This document shows, in pieces, positions 52,485 to 60,366 of a stretch of DNA of 60,366 bases. The notes beneath the pieces are model-generated. The model ran no database searches, was not told where the DNA came from, and saw nothing but the letters and a program-made list of their open reading frames with translations. Each line of letters starts with the position of its first letter. Position 1 is the stretch's first letter. The stretch comes from Gammaproteobacteria bacterium (GTDB lineage: Bacteria > Pseudomonadota > Gammaproteobacteria > Steroidobacterales > Steroidobacteraceae). Made by a program: the position numbers and the translations under genes. Where the stretch lies: positions 1 through 60,366 of the forward strand of contig VGVB01000014.1 of assembly GCA_016882265.1 (NCBI GenBank), written 5' to 3'.

Positions 52485-55075
52485 CGATGCAGGAACGCTA
52501 CGAACCCGCCACGATCGAAGCTGCCGCGCGGCGCGACTGGGATGCGCAGGGCACTTTCCGCGCCGTCGAGGATCCGGCGCGGCCGAAGTACTACTGCCTG
52601 TGCATGTTCCCGTACCCGAGCGGCCGGCTGCACATGGGGCACGTCCGTAACTACACGATCGGCGACGTGCTGGCCCGCTACATGCGCATGCGCGGCTGCA
52701 ACGTGCTGCAGCCGATGGGCTGGGACGCTTTCGGCCTGCCGGCCGAGAACGCCGCGATCGAGAATGGTGTGCCGCCGGCGCGCTGGACCCGCGACAACAT
52801 CGCGCACATGCGCGCGCAGCTCCAGGCACTCGGCTTCGGCCTCGACTGGTCGCGTGAACTCGCCACCTGTGACCCCGAGTACTACCGCTGGAACCAGTGG
52901 CTGTTCCTGCGCATGCTCGAGCGCGGCATCGCCTACCTGAAGACCGGCACCGTGAACTGGGATCCGGTCGACCAGACCGTGCTCGCCAACGAGCAGGTCA
53001 TCGACGGGCGCGGCTGGCGCACCGGCGCGCTGGTCGAGAAGCGCGAGATCCCGATGTACTACCTGCGCATCACCCAGTACGCAGAGGAGCTGCTGGCGGC
53101 GCTGGACGGCCTCGATGGCTGGCCCGAACGCGTGCGCGTGATGCAGGCCAACTGGATCGGGCGCAGCGCGGGCGTCAATCTCGCGTTTCCGTATCTGCTC
53201 GACGGACAGCAGGGTGAACTGCGCGTGTTCACGACCCGCGCGGACACACTGTTCGGCGTGACCTTCGTCGCGGTCGCGGCCGAGCACCCGCTGGCCGCCC
53301 ATGCCGCCGCGCGCGATCCGCGTGTACGGGCGTTCGTCGAGGAATGCCGGCGCGGCAGCGCGATGGAGGCCGAGCTCGCGACGATCGAGAAGCAGGGCGT
53401 GCCGACCGGCCTGTACGTGACCCACCCGCTGACCGGCGCCGCGGTCGAGATCTGGGTCGGCAACTACGTGCTGATGGGCTACGGCGAGGGCGCGGTGATG
53501 GGCGTGCCCGGCCATGACGAACGTGACTTCGCCTTCGCGAAGAAGTACGGTCTGCCGATCACGCAGGTCATCGCCGTCGGCGGGCAGGCGTTCTCCACCG
53601 ATGCCTGGCAGAGCTGGTACGCGGACTACGGTCACTGCGTGAACTCCGGCGCCTACGACGGCCTCGAGCACGAGGCCGCGGTCGCGGCCATCGCCCGCGA
53701 CCTCGAGGCGCGCGGTCGCGGCCGCCGGCAGGTGGTCTGGCGGCTGCGCGACTGGGGCATCTCGCGGCAACGCTACTGGGGCTGCCCGATCCCGATCATC
53801 CATTGCCCGGCCTGCGGCGCGGTGCCGGTGCCGGACCAGCAGTTGCCGGTATTGCTGCCGGAGGACCTGGTGCCGGACGGCTCCGGCAATCCGCTGGCGA
53901 AGTCGCCGTCGTTCTATGAGTGCCGCTGCCCGCGCTGCCACGGTCCGGCGCGCCGCGAGACCGACACGATGGACACGTTCGTCGATTCGTCCTGGTACTT
54001 CTTCCGCTACGCCAGCGCCGGCAACGACCGCGCGATGGTCGATGCACGGGCCGATTACTGGCTGCCGGTGGACCAGTACATCGGCGGCATCGAACACGCG
54101 ATCCTGCATCTGCTGTATTCGCGCTTCTGGACGCGGGTGATGCGCGACTGCGGGCTGACGCGCATCGACGAGCCGTTCAGCCGGCTGCTGACCCAGGGCA
54201 TGGTGCTGAACGAGATCTGGTTCCGGAAGCCGGCCTCGGGGCGCCTCAGCTACTACAACCCCGCCGAGGTCGAGGTGCTGGCCGGCGGCAACGAACGCCG
54301 CGGCGTGCTCCGGGCCGACCGCCAGCCGGTCGAATTCGGCGGCATTGGCACGATGTCGAAGTCGCGGCGCAACGGCGTCGATCCGCAGGCGCTGGTCGAT
54401 CGCTATGGCGCCGATACCGCGCGCCTGTTCATGATGTTCGCGGCTCCGCCCGAGCAGACGCTCGAGTGGTCGGACGAAGGCGTCGAGGGCGCGTTCCGGT
54501 TCGTGAAACGGCTGTGGAAGATCGTGCATGCGCACGTGCAGGGTGGGCCCGCCGGCGCGCCCGATCCGGCCGCGCTCGACGCCGCGCAGCGCAGCCTGCG
54601 CCGGCAGGTGCACCAGACGCTCGTCAAGGTCGGTGACGACATCGGCCGCCGGCGGACCTTCAACACGGCGATCGCCGCGATCATGGAACTGCTGAACGCG
54701 CTGACCCGCGCCGAGGACGCTGCGCCGCAGGGCCGGGCGCTGCTGCAGGAGGCCCTCGAACTGGTCGTGCTGATGCTGTCGCCGTTCGTGCCGCACGTGG
54801 CGCACGCGCTGTGGCGAGAACTGGGCCACGCGCGCGCCGTCGTCGATGAACCGTGGCCGGAACCGGACTCCGCGGCACTCGCGCAGGACACGGTCGAGAT
54901 CGTCGTGCAGGTCAACGGCCGGCTGCGCGCGCGAGTGCCGGTGCCGACCGGCGCCGACGAGACGGCGGCACGGGCCGCCGCGCTGGCGGATGCGGCAGTC
55001 GCGCGGCATGTCGCCGGGCAGCCGATCCGCAAGTTCGTGTACGTACCGGGCAAACTCGTCAACGTGGTGGTCTGA
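52481..55075 (+). CDS. leuS: Leucyl-tRNA synthetase
   Basis: LeuRS charges tRNA-Leu and edits misacylated tRNA. The 864-residue product has [19 protein letters not shown] (HIGH-type motif), the CP1 editing domain with [12 protein letters not shown], the [11 protein letters not shown] (KMSKS) loop and the anticodon-binding and C-terminal domains. ATG 52481 overlaps the lnt stop; ATG 52487 would match the MQE start of E. coli and is equally possible. Confidence 0.97.
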   Translation: MTMQERYEPATIEAAARRDWDAQGTFRAVEDPARPKYYCLCMFPYPSGRLHMGHVRNYTIGDVLARYMRMRGCNVLQPMGWDAFGLPAENAAIENGVPPARWTRDNIAHMRAQLQALGFGLDWSRELATCDPEYYRWNQWLFLRMLERGIAYLKTGTVNWDPVDQTVLANEQVIDGRGWRTGALVEKREIPMYYLRITQYAEELLAALDGLDGWPERVRVMQANWIGRSAGVNLAFPYLLDGQQGELRVFTTRADTLFGVTFVAVAAEHPLAAHAAARDPRVRAFVEECRRGSAMEAELATIEKQGVPTGLYVTHPLTGAAVEIWVGNYVLMGYGEGAVMGVPGHDERDFAFAKKYGLPITQVIAVGGQAFSTDAWQSWYADYGHCVNSGAYDGLEHEAAVAAIARDLEARGRGRRQVVWRLRDWGISRQRYWGCPIPIIHCPACGAVPVPDQQLPVLLPEDLVPDGSGNPLAKSPSFYECRCPRCHGPARRETDTMDTFVDSSWYFFRYASAGNDRAMVDARADYWLPVDQYIGGIEHAILHLLYSRFWTRVMRDCGLTRIDEPFSRLLTQGMVLNEIWFRKPASGRLSYYNPAEVEVLAGGNERRGVLRADRQPVEFGGIGTMSKSRRNGVDPQALVDRYGADTARLFMMFAAPPEQTLEWSDEGVEGAFRFVKRLWKIVHAHVQGGPAGAPDPAALDAAQRSLRRQVHQTLVKVGDDIGRRRTFNTAIAAIMELLNALTRAEDAAPQGRALLQEALELVVLMLSPFVPHVAHALWRELGHARAVVDEPWPEPDSAALAQDTVEIVVQVNGRLRARVPVPTGADETAARAAALADAAVARHVAGQPIRKFVYVPGKLVNVVV

Positions 55076-55551
55076 TGCGCCTGCGACTCACGCTGTTCGT
55101 ACTGTTGACGCTGGCCGGCTGTGGCTTCCAGCTTCAGGGCCGGCAGCCGCTGCCGGCGGTGCTGGCGACGCCGTATGTCGAGGCCAGCGACCGTTACACG
55201 CTCCTGTTCGCCGCGCTGCAGGCGCAGCTCCGGGCCTCCGGTACGAAGCTGGCGGCGGACGCGGCGAGTGCGAGCGCGGTGATCCGCATCCGTCGCGACG
55301 AGACCGGGCGCGAACTGCTGTCGATCTCGGCGCGCAACCGCCCCGGCGAGTACGAGGTGTTCTACACGATCGAATACTCGGTCACGGCCGGGGGCCGGGA
55401 AATCCTCGCGCCACAGCGCCTGACGCTGACCCGCGACTACGTCTACAAGGAGACCGCGATCCTGGCCGGCGAGCATGAGGAGCAGTCGCTGCGTGTGGCG
55501 CTTGCCGAGGAACTGGCGGGGCTGGTGCTGCGGCGGCTGGCGGCACTCTGA
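55075..55551 (+). CDS. lptE: LPS-assembly lipoprotein LptE
   Basis: LptE plugs the LptD barrel that inserts lipopolysaccharide into the outer membrane. The 158-residue product has a signal peptide with lipobox LAGC (Cys16), followed at once by GFQLQGRQPLP, the hallmark LptE start. The strands LLSISARNRPGEYEVFYTIEYSV and the REILAPQRLTLTRDYVYKE segment also fit. The start overlaps the leuS stop (TGATG). holA, the usual next gene, is missing. Confidence 0.93.
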   Translation: MRLRLTLFVLLTLAGCGFQLQGRQPLPAVLATPYVEASDRYTLLFAALQAQLRASGTKLAADAASASAVIRIRRDETGRELLSISARNRPGEYEVFYTIEYSVTAGGREILAPQRLTLTRDYVYKETAILAGEHEEQSLRVALAEELAGLVLRRLAAL

Positions 55552-55560
55552 CGATGCTGA

Positions 55561-55797
55561 CGCTCTGCCGCCTGTAGACCTCGACGTCGTTCTGGGGCAG
55601 AGGCTTTCATCTGGCGGAGCTGTGAACCAGCGGTCAGCCGGCTCCATTTCGTCAACAGGAACCATCCCTTCTCCGACGGCAACGAGCGCATCGGCTCGTA
55701 CCTGTTCGTGGATTTCCTGAACCGCAATGGCCGGCTGTTCCGCAACCGCGAGGCCGTGATCAAAGATGTGGGGCTCGCGGCGCCGCAGTGCGTGTAA
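55561..55797 (+). pseudogene. Fic-domain gene remnant
   Basis: The frame from 55561 to the TAA at 55795-55797 has no good start codon. Its last 54 codons clearly encode the Fic AMPylation core: LHFVNRNHPFSDGNERIGSY in part, LFVDFLNRNGRLFR and AVIKD. The HPFxDGN motif is present, with Glu instead of the usual Gly or Lys after it. The region before about 55636 shows no Fic similarity, so the 5' part is lost. It begins right after lptE, where holA would be expected, and points to an insertion followed by decay. Confidence 0.7.
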
Positions 55798-55813
55798 ATC
55801 GGCCATTTAGTGG

Positions 55814-55842
55814 TTGATTGTCAGCCAGTATCTGACCATACT
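55814..55842 (+). promoter_or_regulatory. Candidate promoter for the ATPase gene, possibly leaderless
   Basis: TTGATT at 55814-55819, a 17-nt spacer and CATACT at 55837-55842 form a moderate sigma-70 promoter. The expected start site falls at or next to the ATG at 55849, and I see no Shine-Dalgarno, so the mRNA may be leaderless. Confidence 0.4.
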
Positions 55843-55848
55843 GCCCCC

Positions 55849-57087
55849 ATGCTCACCCGCCATGCCGCCGCCCGGCTGCATACCGCGCTCGCCGACCGTC
55901 CGGTCGTGTTGCTGCACGGCGCGCGGCAGTCGGGCAAGACCACGCTGGTGCGCACCGTGGCGGAGGAGTCCGGTGCGCGCTACATCACGCTGGACGATCT
56001 GACGATGCTGGCCGCGGCGCGCAACGATTCCGCCGGCTTCCTCGCGGGTTCCGCGCAGCCGCTGGTGGTGGATGAGGTGCAGCGCGCACCCGAGCTGCTG
56101 CTCGCCATCAAGGCGGCCGTGGATCGCAAGCGCACCCCAGGCGGCTTCTTGCTAACGGGATCCGCTAATGCGCTGCTGGTGCCGCGGCTCGCGGAGTCCC
56201 TCGCCGGGCGTATGGAGATTGTGCACCTGTGGCCGTTCTCGCAGGGCGAGATCGAGGGTGCCGTGGAAGGGTTTATCGACGCGGCATTCGGTGACGCGCC
56301 GCCGGTGCTCGTCCGGTCTTCGTCATCGGCGCACCTGACCGACCGGGTGCTGCGCGGCGGTTACCCGGAAGCGGTGCCGATCAAGTCGGCTGAGCGGCGC
56401 CGCGCCTGGTTCGATGCCTATGTGACGACGATCCTTCAGCGCGACGTGCGCGACCTGGCCCGCATCGAGGGCCTGACCGAACTGCCGCGCCTGCTCGCCC
56501 TGCTGGCGTCGCGGCCGATGGCGCAGCTCAACTATGCGGACCTGTCGCGCGGTACCGGCTTGCCGCAGTCGACGCTGAAGCGTTACTTCGCGCTGCTCGA
56601 GATGGTGTTCCTCGTCCGGTTGCTGCCGCCCTGGCACGCCAACATCGGCAAGCGGCTGGTCAAGACGCCAAAAGTCGTGCTCACAGACACGGGCCTTGCC
56701 GCGCACCTGATGGGGATAGACGACACGCGGCTGGCCCGGGATCGCACCCTGCTCGGGGGGCTCCTCGAGAGCTTCGTCGCCATGGAATTGGTCAAGCAAT
56801 CGGGATGGAGCGCGGACCCACCCGCGCTGTACCACTTTCGCGCTCACGAGGGCGACGAGGTGGACCTCGTGCTGGAGAGGCGTGGCGGGGCCCTGGTGGG
56901 CATCGAGGTCAAGGGCGCCGCGACTGTCTCTGCCGCGGATTTCAAAGGCCTGCGTGCGCTCGCCGGGATTGCCGGGCAGCGCTTCCGGCGCGGCATCGTG
57001 CTGTACACTGGCTCCGAGATCGTGCCGTTTGGCGCCGGACTCTTCGCCCTGCCGGTAGAGGCGCTGTGGCGCTGGAGCGGGAAATAA
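55849..57087 (+). CDS. AAA+ ATPase of the AAA_14/DUF4143 type
   Basis: The 412-residue product has an N-terminal P-loop domain: GARQSGKT at 24-31, then a [14 protein letters not shown]alker B region, and [14 protein letters not shown] as sensor. A middle helical segment carries [27 protein letters not shown]-terminal DUF4143 nuclease-like domain has [15 protein letters not shown] and [10 protein letters not shown], the E-x-D/E-V-K pattern typical of PD-(D/E)XK folds. Such proteins are common, often lone, and of unknown role. ATG 55849 is preferred to the upstream in-frame start, which would run through the promoter. Confidence 0.85.
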   Translation: MLTRHAAARLHTALADRPVVLLHGARQSGKTTLVRTVAEESGARYITLDDLTMLAAARNDSAGFLAGSAQPLVVDEVQRAPELLLAIKAAVDRKRTPGGFLLTGSANALLVPRLAESLAGRMEIVHLWPFSQGEIEGAVEGFIDAAFGDAPPVLVRSSSSAHLTDRVLRGGYPEAVPIKSAERRRAWFDAYVTTILQRDVRDLARIEGLTELPRLLALLASRPMAQLNYADLSRGTGLPQSTLKRYFALLEMVFLVRLLPPWHANIGKRLVKTPKVVLTDTGLAAHLMGIDDTRLARDRTLLGGLLESFVAMELVKQSGWSADPPALYHFRAHEGDEVDLVLERRGGALVGIEVKGAATVSAADFKGLRALAGIAGQRFRRGIVLYTGSEIVPFGAGLFALPVEALWRWSGK

Positions 57088-57110
57088 GCTGGGGGGAAGA
57101 AGGCCAGGCC

Positions 57111-57233
57111 GTGACCACCCTCACCGAATCCATCAGCGACGCCGCCATCGCCGGGCTCAGCGCGCTGGGCCACCGGGTCGCAGCGCGCCCTCGGGCCGGT
57201 TGGCTCCTGCACTGCTCTCCCGTGACCCGATAG
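57111..57233 (+). pseudogene. Possible 5' fragment of a type I restriction subunit gene (hsdR)
   Basis: A short frame from GTG 57111 to TAG 57231 reads [20 protein letters not shown] and then diverges. MTTLTES followed by a helix with ALxxLG is the usual start of HsdR proteins. Only about 24 codons look related; the rest is unrelated sequence up to the stop. It lies immediately before hsdM and may be what remains of a deleted hsdR. A chance short ORF is possible. Confidence 0.45.
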
Positions 57234-57241
57234 GGACCTCA

Positions 57242-60091
<2,850 letters not shown>

Positions 60092-60095
<4 letters not shown>

Positions 60096-60250
60096 GTACG
60101 CTCACTCCTTGGGCGCTTGGTCCGTTTGAGATCATTCTGCATGCAGAGATGCACTACCGGGATGGTGACGACTTGGACCGTCGTATCGCCATTGTTGGCT
60201 TTGACAATGCGATTGAGTTGGCGATCCACACCTATCTAAGGAACCTCTGA
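60092..60250 (+). pseudogene. Gene after hsdS, truncated by the IS insertion
   Basis: The frame starts in an ATGA overlap with hsdS and reads MSTLTPWALGPFEIILHAEM, continuing with DRRIAIVGFDNAIELAIHTYL. After about 49 codons it runs into the IS end at 60240 and stops at TGA 60248-60250 inside the terminal repeat. The visible part resembles the start of an uncharacterised protein that I recall from type I restriction loci, possibly HEPN-like; that is a memory-based guess. The gene is almost certainly inactivated. Confidence 0.65.
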
Positions 60251-60366
60251 AAAACTGGCCATGACAGCGGTCTGCGACAAGGAATTGGGACTGGGCGCGC
60301 GCAGCGGCACAGTTGCGCGCCGCTCCTCCGCGGTTTTCGCGGCCAACTCGGTCATTGCCCAACTTC
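60240..60366 (-). mobile_element. IS5-family insertion sequence end, cut by the window edge
   Basis: The terminal repeat begins GGAACCTCTGAAAAA at 60240-60254 and matches the repeat at 117-131 at about 11 of 15 positions. The target bases before it, CTAA at 60236-60239, fit the CTAR pattern. A minus-strand frame ends with TGA at 60354-60352 after codons for EVGQ, a plausible transposase C-terminus. That would make this the 3' end of a minus-strand transposase gene, the opposite end of the element from the one at 1-131. Confidence 0.7.

Noticed and set aside
60132..60362. 76-codon minus-strand frame at the right edge
   Set aside because: It crosses the IS terminal repeat into the hsdS-linked gene on the other strand, so it cannot be a native gene.

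Overview
The window is about 60.4 kb of very GC-rich DNA from a gammaproteobacterium. The lineage call rests on gene order: tRNA-Tyr/Gly/Thr-tuf-tRNA-Trp-secE-nusG, an uninterrupted rplKAJL-rpoBC-str-S10-spc-alpha ribosomal cluster, uvrA-MFS-ssb, and miaB-phoH-ybeY-ybeX-lnt-leuS-lptE. I cannot name the genus; orders such as Chromatiales, Nevskiales or Xanthomonadales would fit.

Layout. 1-131: end of an IS5-family element with the first 24 codons of its transposase, on the minus strand. 148-32118: tRNAs, two tuf genes, secE, nusG, rpoB, rpoC, rpoA, secY, fusA and some 30 ribosomal protein genes, all on the plus strand and mostly spaced by 0-30 nt. The few wider gaps hold leaders, hairpins or promoters: the L10 leader, rplL-rpoB, rpoC-rpsL and rpsJ-rplC. 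32226-38058: mscL, a minus-strand Xaa-Pro dipeptidase, a small Ala-rich lipoprotein, a GNAT acetyltransferase, an aldehyde dehydrogenase and a radical SAM protein. This stretch has two long perfect inverted repeats in its intergenic DNA. 38059-48700: copper chaperone and uvrA (minus), an MFS transporter and ssb, cfa (minus), a membrane GGDEF-EAL protein, and miaB. 48700-55551: the tightly packed ybeZ-ybeY-ybeX-lnt-leuS-lptE operon. 55552-60366: an accessory region. It holds a Fic-domain remnant where holA usually lies, an AAA+ ATPase with a DUF4143-type C-terminus, a possible 5' scrap of hsdR, hsdM, hsdS, a gene cut after about 49 codons, and a second IS end.

The first half makes the transcription and translation machinery: RNA polymerase, elongation factors, ribosomal proteins, NusG and SecY/SecE. 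The second half joins membrane, envelope and nucleic-acid housekeeping (MscL, UvrA, SSB, Cfa, Lnt, LptE, MiaB, YbeY, LeuS) to a decaying type I restriction-modification locus.

Both edges break inside IS ends with matching terminal repeats and CTAR-like targets, so the window is probably a whole contig bounded by copies of one IS. The observations most worth checking are: two tuf genes identical over almost their whole length, with codon usage unlike every neighbour except for a host-like 3' tail; two intergenic inverted repeats with perfect arms of 26 and 21 bp; a promoter and hairpin between rpsJ and rplC; RNA polymerase beta with two insertions and a proline-to-glutamate change in the rifampicin region; and the fragmented defence locus at the right end. 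I found no convincing wholly new multi-gene system.
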